The translations under genes and the position numbers were made by a program. Source: DSVQ01 sp964484765 (GTDB taxonomy: Bacteria > Planctomycetota > Planctomycetia > Planctomycetales > Planctomycetaceae). From it: DNA of 64,000 bases. The stretch spans positions 31,858 through 95,857 of the forward strand of contig CAZAGI010000023.1 of the NCBI GenBank assembly GCA_964484765.1. The letters are read 5' to 3'. Every line of letters begins with the position of its first letter. Position 1 is the first letter of the stretch. This document shows, one piece after another, positions 16,546 to 24,425 of the stretch. The notes beneath the pieces are model-generated. The model worked only from the letters and a program-made list of their open reading frames with translations, was not told where the DNA came from and searched no databases.

Positions 16546-16839
16546 CTAAAGATGCACCGGAATAAACCGTTCCACTTCCCCTGCTGCCGGTGACAGCGCC
16601 GGATTGTTCCATGGGATCGGTTCTTTCTTCACCTCATGTTCGTGGAGAAAAAACTTGAACCGCGAGACGATCGCCATCAGCGTCTCGCGCTCGGTCGCTC
16701 CGTCGGCGACAATCTGCGGCGCTCGCGCACAGCGCGCCTTCCAGCGATCCCCCGGCGACGTTGGTTTCGTCAGCAACACATGACAATCAAACACAGGCAC
16801 CGGCGTCGTCACCGGCAACGGATCATGATTCACAGCCAT
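16546..16839 (-). CDS. Small conserved-looking protein of unknown function
   Basis: A 97-residue protein. The N-terminus lies in MAVNHDPLPV, then a beta-rich stretch VFDCHVLLTKP, the core GATERETLMAIVSRFKFFL, and the C-terminus PIPWNN...GEVERFIPVHL. The (A/S)ERExL...FK...IPW...RFxPVHL arrangement resembles short planctomycete proteins with a HicB-like fold, but no function is known to me. GAGG lies just upstream of the ATG at 16839. It is convergent with the PAS-GAF-receiver gene. Coding is supported by third-position bias; the call is otherwise tentative. Confidence 0.6.
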   Translation of the reverse strand: MAVNHDPLPVTTPVPVFDCHVLLTKPTSPGDRWKARCARAPQIVADGATERETLMAIVSRFKFFLHEHEVKKEPIPWNNPALSPAAGEVERFIPVHL

Positions 16840-16876
16840 CGTCCTCAAACCATTCGAAACCAAGACCAGAAGATTC

Positions 16877-16957
16877 TGCCACGAAAAGGCACAAAGGTCA
16901 CAAAAGGAAATGCTTGAGAGCCTGCTTCTTCTGTGACTTTTGTGCCTTTTCGTGGCA
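16877..16957. repeat. Long inverted repeat of the GGCACAAA type
   Basis: Two 26-bp arms (16877-16902 and 16932-16957) are reverse complements with one mismatch, separated by 29 bp. Each arm carries the CGAAAAGGCACAAA core. The same core forms the nested hairpin at 42132-42317, so this is a dispersed repeat family. It lies upstream of the small minus-strand gene and downstream of the SGNH gene, where it could act as a transcription barrier. Confidence 0.75.
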
Positions 16958-17002
16958 AAAACTCCGGGAATTCCCGGACTAGCGCGACATCCTGAGAAAC
17001 AA

Positions 17003-18220
17003 CTATTTGGCTTCCATCAACCCGGAATCACACAGCGCCGCGGCGATGAATTTCCCAGCGACTTCGTGGCCCGGTTCATTCCAATGCCCGCTGCCGGGCG
17101 AGGTATTCTGAAAACCGTGGAAGTAGATTCTGTCACGCTGGGCGATCGTCCGCATCGGCTTGGTCAGTGAAAGAAATGGAAAACCGCGCTCGTCCGAGAG
17201 TCGCTGCAGTCGCCGATCGGGCTCGTCCAGGTCGTTCGCATTCAGCCGCTTGGCCGTCGCGGCGATGAAATCCGGATCGGGGTGCACCTGCACGGCGTTG
17301 TTGAGTTCCACCACGAAGAACTTCGCGCCCCGTGCGCGAACCTCATCGTGCATCAAGCCGATGACGCCCTCCGTAATCATCCAGGCGCGCTCCCAACGTT
17401 CGTCGATCGGTGGGCCGAACACTGCCGCGTCGAGACCGCTTTCCGCGACGGATGCTGCAGACGGTGATTGCCACCACTCTTTGATCCGTTCTTTGGCACG
17501 ATACACCGCCGAGATGACCCGCACGTGGCGAATCAGCCCGTCTTTCGTGCGAAATGTCCACGATTCCTGCCGGCGCCGCCGATCGGCATCGTCCCGAAAC
17601 GAATCGTCAAGCTCGAGGCGGCCATCCACCAGATCGTAGAAAGGCCGTGCCTGATCGGGTTCCAGTTCTCGTGAGTTATTTCGCACGTCATTGCCCGGCA
17701 GAAATGCCAGCAGCACGATGTCCGGTTCGTAAGACCAGACGACTTGCCGCAGCATCTGCAATTCCTGCGTGGTTCCATAGCCCGAGATGCCGAAGCTCAG
17801 CACTTCCACGGATCGCCCGTGCCGTGAGGGGCAATCCGCGAGTTCCCGTTCGATGACCGACCAGAACGCCGACGTGATCGGTACCTGCAGGGCTTCGGTG
17901 AATGAGTCGCCCAGCACCGCGATCCGCAGTGTGCCCGGCGGCTTTTTCACGGAGTGCTCATGGTCGTGAAACCCGGCGCTATTCGTCGTGACCAGCACGC
18001 GGCCTTCCGTCAGATTCCAGAACCGTGCTCGAGGATTGAGCGTGACGATTCCGGCCGCGTTGCTCTGGTATGGAGCGGCGAAATCGAGCCCGAAAAGACG
18101 GAGTGTTCCTTCCGCGAGGACGACGGCGATTCCCGTTCCCAGGATGATCGCCAGCAGTCGTACTCGCCAGAATCTCTGGCGGCGAGAAGCCGGGTGAATC
18201 AGGGATGCGGGGGGGTTCAT
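17003..18220 (-). CDS. Membrane-anchored SGNH/GDSL-type hydrolase or acyltransferase
   Basis: A 405-residue protein with one N-terminal membrane anchor (VRLLAIILGTGIAVVLAEG) and an SGNH domain. The nucleophile block reads IAVLGDSFTEALQVP with Ser near residue 106. A central TTQELQMLR / PDIVLLAFLPGNDVRNN carries the conserved Asn, and the C-terminal block HWNEPGHEVAG supplies the catalytic His. The ATG at 18220 is used; an upstream in-frame TTG at 18241 is less likely. The active site is predicted outside the cytoplasm. The gene is divergent from the carbamoyltransferase with only 75 bp between starts. SGNH proteins occur next to carbamoyltransferase/SxtJ genes in many bacteria, so acylation or deacylation of the same surface molecule is a plausible inference. 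Confidence 0.82.
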   Translation of the reverse strand: MNPPASLIHPASRRQRFWRVRLLAIILGTGIAVVLAEGTLRLFGLDFAAPYQSNAAGIVTLNPRARFWNLTEGRVLVTTNSAGFHDHEHSVKKPPGTLRIAVLGDSFTEALQVPITSAFWSVIERELADCPSRHGRSVEVLSFGISGYGTTQELQMLRQVVWSYEPDIVLLAFLPGNDVRNNSRELEPDQARPFYDLVDGRLELDDSFRDDADRRRRQESWTFRTKDGLIRHVRVISAVYRAKERIKEWWQSPSAASVAESGLDAAVFGPPIDERWERAWMITEGVIGLMHDEVRARGAKFFVVELNNAVQVHPDPDFIAATAKRLNANDLDEPDRRLQRLSDERGFPFLSLTKPMRTIAQRDRIYFHGFQNTSPGSGHWNEPGHEVAGKFIAAALCDSGLMEAK

Positions 18221-18295
18221 GGAAGGTCGGTCTTCACTCAATTCGCTGCGTCCGCTACGCTGTCTACTTCACGGAGGAAGCCCCTTGGTCAGCGG

Positions 18296-20146
18296 ATGAA
18301 GATGACGGCGATTCTGGGGATATCGGCATTCTATCACGACTCGGCCGCCGCACTGGTGGTGGACGGGGAGATCGTCGCCGCCGCGCAGGAAGAACGCTTC
18401 ACCCGGATCAAACACGATGCCGCCTTTCCCAGCAAGGCCATTGAATACTGTCTGGCCGAAGCGAAACTCGCGCCCGCCGATCTCGATTTCGTCTGCTTCT
18501 ACGAAAAGCCGTTGCTGAAATTCGAGCGCCTGCTGGAAACGTATCTGTGTTACGCGCCCGCCGGGCTGCAATCGTTCAGGGCGGCATTGCCCATCTGGTT
18601 GAAGCAGAAGCTGTTCCTGAAACGGGAACTCAACCGCGGGCTGAATCATCAGTACAAGCGCCGGTACGTTTACCTCGAACATCATGAATCGCATGCCGCG
18701 AGCGCGTTTTTTCCGTCGCCGTATGAATCTGCCGCGGTACTGACCGTCGACGGCGTTGGCGAATGGGCCACGGCGACTTACGGGGTGGGCGAGGGGAACC
18801 GGCTCAAACTCACCCACGAGCTGCGCTTCCCGCACTCGCCGGGGATGTTGTACACGGCGTTCACCTATTTCACCGGGTTCAAGGTGAACTCGGGAGAATA
18901 CAAGCTGATGGGCCTCGCCCCGTATGGCGACCCGAAATATGTCGACCTGATCCGCGAGAAACTCATCGACATCAAGCCGGACGGATCGTTCCGGCTCAAC
19001 ATGGATTACTTCAATTACTGCCAGGGACTGACGATGACTTCCCGGCGGTTCGATGAATTGTTCGGTGGTCCGCCCCGGCAACCGGAGTCGCCCCTCACAC
19101 AACGGGAGATGGACCTCGCCGCCTCGGTGCAGGTGGTGACCGAAGAAATCCTGCTGAAGATGGCCCGGCACATTCACGCAGAAACGGGACAGAAGAATCT
19201 CTGCCTCGCCGGCGGTGTGGCGCTGAACTGTGTGGCGAACGGCAAGATTCTGCGCGAAGGGCCGTTCGAATCGATCTGGATTCAACCCGCCGCCGGTGAT
19301 GCTGGTGGAGCACTCGGAGCCGCGCTGTTCTGCTGGTACCAGCTCCTTGACAACCAGCGCACCGCTGCCACGAACGGGACAGACTATCAACGCGGTTCGC
19401 TTCTCGGCCCGGCTCCCGTAGAAGGCGATGTCCAAGCGTACCTTGATCGCGTCGGGGCGAAGTATCAGCACTTCATTGATGACGACAGTCTGTGCAATCA
19501 CGTCGCCCAGATGATTGCCAGCGAAAAAGTCATCGGCTGGGTCCAGGGTCGGATGGAATTTGGCCCTCGCGCTCTCGGCGGTCGCAGCATCATCGGCGAT
19601 GCCCGCAGCGCGGCGATGCAATCGACGATGAACATCAAAACCAAGTTCCGCGAATCATTCCGCCCGTTCGCTCCGTCGGTACTGGCCGAACGAACGCACG
19701 AACACTTCGACATGGCCGAGGGCGTTCCGAGTCCGTATATGCTGCTCGTCGCCCCAGTCCGCTCCGAAAAACGCCGGGAAATGACGGCCGACGAACAAAA
19801 GCTGTTCGGCATCGACAAACTGAAAACCGTGCGGTCGCACCTCCCGGCCATCACACACGTCGATTACTCCGCCCGCGTGCAATCGGTTGATGCCCAACGC
19901 AACCCGCGGTATTACAAACTGATCAAGTCGTTCGAGCAGCAAACCGGATCGCCGGTGGTGATCAACACCAGCTTTAACGTCCGTGGCGAACCGATTGTCT
20001 GCACTCCGGAGGACGCCTATCGCTGCTTCCTGGCGTGCAACATGGATATTCTCGTCCTCGACCGGTTCGTCATGAAGAAAGAAGATCAACCACAGATGTC
20101 ACCCGACGAAGTGGCGAAGTACTTGGCCAAGTTCAAACTGGATTGA
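18296..20146 (+). CDS. NodU/CmcH-family carbamoyltransferase
   Basis: A 616-residue enzyme transferring a carbamoyl group from carbamoyl phosphate to a hydroxyl, usually on a sugar or secondary metabolite. It starts MKMTAILGISAFYHDSAAAL, giving the TobZ/NodU N-domain with EERFTRIKHD and LEHHESHAASAF (metal/ADP site). The YrdC-like C-domain carries LAGGVALNCVANGK, EFGPRALGGRSI and VINTSFNVRGEP. The ATG at 18296 is chosen because homology starts there; the frame is open further upstream but opposite to the SGNH gene. GGAGGAAG is 15 bp upstream. Two small membrane-protein genes follow and together form a recurrent cassette. The acceptor is unknown; a surface glycan is a reasonable guess. Confidence 0.95.
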   Translation: MKMTAILGISAFYHDSAAALVVDGEIVAAAQEERFTRIKHDAAFPSKAIEYCLAEAKLAPADLDFVCFYEKPLLKFERLLETYLCYAPAGLQSFRAALPIWLKQKLFLKRELNRGLNHQYKRRYVYLEHHESHAASAFFPSPYESAAVLTVDGVGEWATATYGVGEGNRLKLTHELRFPHSPGMLYTAFTYFTGFKVNSGEYKLMGLAPYGDPKYVDLIREKLIDIKPDGSFRLNMDYFNYCQGLTMTSRRFDELFGGPPRQPESPLTQREMDLAASVQVVTEEILLKMARHIHAETGQKNLCLAGGVALNCVANGKILREGPFESIWIQPAAGDAGGALGAALFCWYQLLDNQRTAATNGTDYQRGSLLGPAPVEGDVQAYLDRVGAKYQHFIDDDSLCNHVAQMIASEKVIGWVQGRMEFGPRALGGRSIIGDARSAAMQSTMNIKTKFRESFRPFAPSVLAERTHEHFDMAEGVPSPYMLLVAPVRSEKRREMTADEQKLFGIDKLKTVRSHLPAITHVDYSARVQSVDAQRNPRYYKLIKSFEQQTGSPVVINTSFNVRGEPIVCTPEDAYRCFLACNMDILVLDRFVMKKEDQPQMSPDEVAKYLAKFKLD

Positions 20147-20150
20147 GGAG

Positions 20151-20260
20151 AGGTGGCAGGTGATCGGTGGTGGGGGATCGGCAGAAAAGTGCTATCCACA
20201 TCCCTGATCGTATCCTGTCTTCTCTGCCGACCACCTATCACCTACCAACGACCACCTACC
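20151..20260. repeat. Imperfect inverted repeat of the AGGTGGTAGGTG type
   Basis: The left arm (20151-20189) reads GGTGGCAGGTGATCGGTGGT with GGCAGAAAAG. The right arm (about 20219-20260) is its imperfect reverse complement, ending CACCTACCC one base before the next ATG. The arms are low-complexity tandem copies of a GGTAGGTG-like unit. The hairpin fills the gap between the carbamoyltransferase and the SxtJ-like gene and covers the region where a ribosome site would be. Confidence 0.6.
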
Positions 20261-20261
20261 C

Positions 20262-20678
20262 ATGTCGCTTGTGTCCATCCCCTGGAATCCGTCCCGCAAA
20301 GACCTGCGAATTTTCGCGGCGTTGCAGGTGCTGTTTTTCGCGTTCATCGCCTGGAGCGTGTGGCGCAGAACCGGATCCACGACGATCGCGGGATGGATCG
20401 TCGCGGCCTCGGCGCTTGTCGGCGTTGTGGGTGTCATCGCCCCGGCGGCAATTCGCTGGATTTACGTCGGCTGGATGATCGCCGTTTTTCCCATCGGTTG
20501 GATTGTGTCGCACACGATCATCGCCGCAGTCTATTATCTGGTGATCACACCCATCGGGTTGATCATGCGACTCTCAGGTCGCGATCCGATGGACCGACGG
20601 TTTGATCCGTCAGCGCCGACTTATTGGCGCGAACGACCGCCGACACCGAACAACGCCCGCTATTTCCGCCAGTTCTGA
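20262..20678 (+). CDS. SxtJ-family membrane protein
   Basis: A 138-residue membrane protein resembling the SxtJ family, named after a saxitoxin-cluster gene and widely encoded beside carbamoyltransferases. Three to four hydrophobic segments are visible (LQVLFFAFIAWSVW, IAGWIVAASALVGVVGVI, IYVGWMIAVFPIGWIVSHTI, YYLVITPIGLIMRL). They are followed by the family C-terminal tail RDPMDRRFDPSAPTYW, which is the most diagnostic part. The biochemical role is unknown; association with the carbamoyltransferase suggests help with membrane-linked substrate handling. It is followed after 10 bp by the DUF5989 gene. Confidence 0.85.
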   Translation: MSLVSIPWNPSRKDLRIFAALQVLFFAFIAWSVWRRTGSTTIAGWIVAASALVGVVGVIAPAAIRWIYVGWMIAVFPIGWIVSHTIIAAVYYLVITPIGLIMRLSGRDPMDRRFDPSAPTYWRERPPTPNNARYFRQF

Positions 20679-20688
20679 GAACACCGTC

Positions 20689-20898
20689 ATGAATGAACCT
20701 GCAGACAATTCTTCGACGAACTCGTTCGCTCAGCAAGCTGATGAAGAAGCTCCCGGTCTCATCGCCGAACTGTGGGATTTCCTCAAATACAACAAGAAGT
20801 GGTGGCTGTTGCCCATCATCGTCGTATTGGGCCTGGTGGGTGTGCTAGTGCTCCTCAGCAGTTCCGCCATTGCCCCGTTCATTTATCCGCTGTTCTAA
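20689..20898 (+). CDS. DUF5989 small membrane protein
   Basis: A 69-residue protein. The C-terminal 45 residues match the DUF5989 pattern: ELWDFLKYNKKWWLLPII followed by one membrane helix and FIYPLF. This small family is a frequent neighbour of carbamoyltransferase and SxtJ-like genes. The soluble N-terminus is Asn/Ser-rich. The ATG at 20689 lies 10 bp after the previous stop, consistent with one operon. Function unknown. Confidence 0.85.
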   Translation: MNEPADNSSTNSFAQQADEEAPGLIAELWDFLKYNKKWWLLPIIVVLGLVGVLVLLSSSAIAPFIYPLF

Positions 20899-20918
20899 GC
20901 CCTGTGACTGAGGACTGA

Positions 20919-22292
20919 TCACGGCCGTGGGTCGCGCCGAGAGAACACACCTGCGGCAAAGGTGATCAACACGGGATGCAGTGGCGCGCGCATCCGCGTG
21001 TCGGTCCAGTACACGAGATGCAGTCCGGCAACTGTTGCGATCAGGAGACCGCCGAGAATCGCCGCCGGCTGTCGTCGCACCGCCGCCTTCAGGAAGCCGA
21101 CGCCGGCCAGGAGAAACAGACCGGCGTACCACATGGCGAGCAGTGGCAGGAATCGAGTCCCTGTCACCTCGGGGCCGCGCGGCGCGAGGCTCCAGAAACT
21201 ACGGATACGGTACCAGACCGCATCGTGGAAGCCGTCGTGATCATCGTGAATCGCGTGGGTTGCCTGCCGGGTGTACCATTCATCTGCGTCGACTTCGGTC
21301 GCAAGATCACCCAGGTCTCGCTGCATCGCTTCGGCTAATGACGCTTGCCAACGGACGAGGCTCTCGTGTTGCCAAACAGTCCCCCACGGCTGCTTGGCGA
21401 CTTCCTCGAAAAAGACCGGGTTGTTGCCGAGCAGCAACGTATATCCACCGTGCGTGGTGGTGAGAATCGGCTGGCCCAGGACGACGAAATTCCGCCCAGC
21501 CCAGGTCGCCAGGACCAGCGACAGACAGAGCGCGAATGTCAGCAGCGGTTTCCAGCGCTGCCAACGCGAGGCGACATGGTCGTGCGGGATGAAAACGAAC
21601 ATCGCCACCCAAATCAGTCCGAGGAACGGGAAGAGCGTTGGCCGGCAAAGGGCCGCCAGTCCCGCGACGACTCCCGTTAACCCGGCGGTGGCAACCGTGC
21701 CGGGGGAACTCTTCCAAATCCGTGTGACACCAACCACCGTCCAAGCCGTGAGGGCCGTGAAGAGGCATTCGGTCATCGACTGAGCGGAATAGCGGAGCAT
21801 CAGCGGGTCTGCGGCGATGGCGATGGCCGCCGTAAGTTGCTGCCGGAAAACGGGTTTCCACCATAATCCAACGAGAACCCACACGGCCCACACGGTCGCC
21901 AACCCAGCAACGATGTTCACCGTGGCGACGGCCGTTGGTTCCGGTAAAATCAGCCCCAGGACGCCGATCACGATCGGATAAACCGGCGGGCGAAATGCCG
22001 TCGGTGTGGTCGTCTCCGGACTGCAAAAACCCTTACCTGCAGAGATGTTGCGTGCAATCCCCAGGTATGCGTCCCGGTCGCGCACCAGATCATCTTCCCA
22101 ATACACACAGGCTCCGAGTCGCAAGCAGCACGCGATCAGGAGAACGCCTCCGAGACCCGCCCAGTCTCGTCGCCGCCCCTCAGCGTCAGTGGTCGGGAAG
22201 GCAGGCAGGTGACATTCCTGACAGGAATTGACGGTGGAAATCTGCGGCCTGATCCGGGAAATTCGCCGAAATACTTCGTGACAGTTTAACAC
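20919..22292 (-). CDS. Polytopic glycosyltransferase-like membrane protein (GT39/PMT-like fold)
   Basis: A roughly 457-residue protein with about ten hydrophobic segments. It resembles the ArnT/PMT-type polyprenyl-phosphate-sugar transferases: an early acidic pair in the first outside loop (YWEDDLVRDRDAYLGIARNI), then FRPPVYPIVIGVLGLI and the segment SAQSMTECLFTAL. These enzymes move a sugar from a lipid carrier to protein or lipid outside the membrane. The start is uncertain: a GTG at 22292 is the longest option, but the first membrane segment only begins near residue 45. It is convergent with the DUF5989 gene and may act on the same surface pathway. Confidence 0.75.
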   Translation of the reverse strand: MLNCHEVFRRISRIRPQISTVNSCQECHLPAFPTTDAEGRRRDWAGLGGVLLIACCLRLGACVYWEDDLVRDRDAYLGIARNISAGKGFCSPETTTPTAFRPPVYPIVIGVLGLILPEPTAVATVNIVAGLATVWAVWVLVGLWWKPVFRQQLTAAIAIAADPLMLRYSAQSMTECLFTALTAWTVVGVTRIWKSSPGTVATAGLTGVVAGLAALCRPTLFPFLGLIWVAMFVFIPHDHVASRWQRWKPLLTFALCLSLVLATWAGRNFVVLGQPILTTTHGGYTLLLGNNPVFFEEVAKQPWGTVWQHESLVRWQASLAEAMQRDLGDLATEVDADEWYTRQATHAIHDDHDGFHDAVWYRIRSFWSLAPRGPEVTGTRFLPLLAMWYAGLFLLAGVGFLKAAVRRQPAAILGGLLIATVAGLHLVYWTDTRMRAPLHPVLITFAAGVFSRRDPRP

Positions 22293-22424
22293 AGACTTGG
22301 TCTAATTTTGTGATCCGACCCACGGGACAAATCGTTTCGGAGAAACGCGGAGCCGTGTGCGGAACTTCGCGGAGCGAGTAAAAGTGCCGTCGCGCTCGGC
22401 AGCACGTGAAGGATGAGACGAACG

Positions 22425-22949
22425 ATGAGCGTCCCGGCAGGTTCGCCGCGCGTCGCGGAATGTTATCGCGAACATAGCCAAGAACTGTGGTCGATCTTTT
22501 ATCGATTGTGTAGCGACCCGGAGCGCGCCTGGGAGGCGGTCCAGGAGTCGTTTCTGCGACTGCAGGGGCCGGCTGCCAAGAATGTCCGTGACGAGCGGGC
22601 ATGGCTGGCGCACGTCGGTCGGAATTGGCTGCGCGATTTCGCTCGTCGGAAGCAGAATACCGAAGTTGTCGCCGACACTTTGGAACGAGTGGTGTCCCCC
22701 GCGCTGGACCCGGTAGGGACGGTCGTCCGGGCCGAATTGCGGGAGCAGGTCGGGGTCGCGCTGGCAGCCTTGCGGGCGGATGATCGTGAAATCCTGCTGC
22801 TGCGGTATGCCTTGGGCTGGTCCTCTGCGCGAATTGCAGAAGTGTTGGGCATACAGGTTGCTGCGATTGACATGCGTTTGATGCGCGCCCGGCAACGAAT
22901 GGCGATTGCCCTTGAGCGTTTGGGTGTGGACGCGGAATCGGTCCGGTAG
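22425..22949 (+). CDS. ECF-type RNA polymerase sigma factor
   Basis: A 174-residue sigma factor of the extracytoplasmic-function type. Region 2 is visible as ECYREHSQELWSIFYRLCSD with AWEAVQESFLRL and the DERAWLAHVGRNWLRDFAR stretch. Region 4 is visible as LRADDREILLLRYALGWSSA and IAEVLGIQVAAIDMRLMRAR, a helix-turn-helix. The ATG at 22425 is preferred over 22413 because GGATGAG lies 7 bp before it. The gene is followed after 55 bp by a single-span membrane protein, the usual place of an anti-sigma factor. Confidence 0.92.
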   Translation: MSVPAGSPRVAECYREHSQELWSIFYRLCSDPERAWEAVQESFLRLQGPAAKNVRDERAWLAHVGRNWLRDFARRKQNTEVVADTLERVVSPALDPVGTVVRAELREQVGVALAALRADDREILLLRYALGWSSARIAEVLGIQVAAIDMRLMRARQRMAIALERLGVDAESVR

Positions 22950-23004
22950 CACTGCCTTGATTGACAGCATGCGTGCCAGGATGGCGCGCGAGGAATGTGG
23001 AACC

Positions 23005-23424
23005 ATGCACGAGCACGACCCGATTTCGTCGCCTCCCCTGAGACCCCGTTGGACGGAAGATCGCGTGGAGCGATTGTTACTGGCTCTCTTTTCGGAACAA
23101 TCCGCGGCCGTAGCGTCGCCCAGCCCCATCCGCCGAAAACAAGCTCCTCGAAGCCGATTGCTGGTTGCAGTTGTGGCGGCCAGTCTGGCGGTGATCGCGC
23201 CGATTTTGTCCGCGCCGGTCGAGGATGACGTGACCCTCGAAAGCAGCCGGATTGCCCGCTGGATCGGGCCGAACTCGCGCCTGGGTGGTCCGTCAGTCGA
23301 TTTGGCATCGAATACCGAGGTCGAGCTTCCGGCCGACGAGAACGAAGCTCCTTCCGTCGGTGAGAGCGATGAGACCGCGGAAGCGCCGGTGGCGACCGAA
23401 TCCGAAGATTCGGCGTCAACGTAA
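23005..23424 (+). CDS. Single-span membrane protein, possible anti-sigma partner
   Basis: A 139-residue protein with a cytoplasmic N-terminus (residues about 1-50, including WTEDRVERLLLALFSEQ), one membrane helix (LLVAVVAASLAVIAPIL), and an acidic outside tail rich in Glu, Ser and Ala. The layout and the position just after an ECF sigma gene fit an anti-sigma factor, but no zinc-binding HxxxCxxC (ZAS) motif is present. The frame is open further upstream; the ATG at 23005 is chosen for GTGGA spacing. If it does bind the sigma factor, it uses a short non-ZAS segment. Confidence 0.6.
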   Translation: MHEHDPISSPPLRPRWTEDRVERLLLALFSEQSAAVASPSPIRRKQAPRSRLLVAVVAASLAVIAPILSAPVEDDVTLESSRIARWIGPNSRLGGPSVDLASNTEVELPADENEAPSVGESDETAEAPVATESEDSAST

Positions 23425-23595
23425 CTCTTTATGGCATCGGTAATTTCGCGGAGAATTTTCCGCGGTTCACCGCCGCACGGTGGTATTGCTGGAATCCGTG
23501 TTGATGGACGGCCCTTGTCGGTACTTCCGGGGGAACGTACACTGATGGTTTACTTTTCGAACTGCGCGGATCTTTGAGAGATCGGCGAGGACACC

Positions 23596-24339
23596 GTGCC
23601 GCGCGCTATCATCAGTGACATTCACGCGAATTTGGAAGCGCTGCAGGCGGTGCTCGCGGACATTCGCGCCCAGGGCATTACCGAGATTTTTTGCCTGGGA
23701 GATATCATCGGTTATGGCCCGAATCCCTGTGAATGTATCGACCTCGTCCTGAACTGTGATGTCTGTCTGCTCGGCAATCATGATCAGGCCGCGCTCTTCG
23801 ACCCGGAAGGCTTTAACGCCGGGGCGGAACGGGCGATTTTCTGGACGCGGAAGCAGTTGGAATCGTCAACCGGCGCCAAAGCGGAAAAACGCTGGGATTT
23901 TCTCGGTGAATTGCCGCGAGTGCATCGGCTGCCCAACTTCATGTTCGTCCACGGTTCTGCGCGAAATCCGCTGAATGAGTATGTCTTTCCGGAGGACATC
24001 TACAATCAGCGGAAGATGGAAAAAATCTTCTCGCTCGTCGAACGATATTGCTTTCAAGGACACACGCACATTCCGGGTGTGTTTACCGAAGACTTGAACT
24101 TCTTGGCGCCAGAAGAAATTGACTTCAAGTACGAACTTGGTCCCCAAAAAGTTCTGGTCAATGTGGGCTCGGTCGGCCAGCCACGAAATAACGACAACCG
24201 CAGCTCCTATGTCGTGCTCGATGGGACCTCGCTGACTTTCAAGCGCGTTCCATACGATTTCGAAACGACACGTAAGAAGATCCACCAGATTCCGGAGCTG
24301 GATAACTTCTTCGGTGATCGGTTGGAAGGTGGCCGGTAA
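23596..24339 (+). CDS. Calcineurin-like metallophosphoesterase
   Basis: A 247-residue phosphoesterase with the complete metal-binding set: ISDIHAN at residues 6-12, CLGDIIGYGP near 35-44, LLGNHD near 59-64, FVHGSARNP in the middle, and GHTHIPG near residues 155-161. Such DevR/YfcE-type enzymes hydrolyse phosphodiesters or phosphoproteins using two metals. Predicted cytoplasmic. The GTG start at 23596 follows CGAGGA. It is followed after about 85 bp by yidC, with which it might be cotranscribed; the substrate cannot be read from the sequence. Confidence 0.92.
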   Translation: MPRAIISDIHANLEALQAVLADIRAQGITEIFCLGDIIGYGPNPCECIDLVLNCDVCLLGNHDQAALFDPEGFNAGAERAIFWTRKQLESSTGAKAEKRWDFLGELPRVHRLPNFMFVHGSARNPLNEYVFPEDIYNQRKMEKIFSLVERYCFQGHTHIPGVFTEDLNFLAPEEIDFKYELGPQKVLVNVGSVGQPRNNDNRSSYVVLDGTSLTFKRVPYDFETTRKKIHQIPELDNFFGDRLEGGR

Positions 24340-24425
24340 TCGGCCACCAATAACAACGGGTCTGCCTGGCCCGGAACACGCTCCTTCCTGGACGGCGATC
24401 GCCTCCGCACTCTGATAGTAGAATC

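Noticed and set aside
18269..19621. Long open frame on the minus strand opposite the carbamoyltransferase
   Set aside because: It is the antisense shadow of a strongly conserved gene and its translation shows no family motif.
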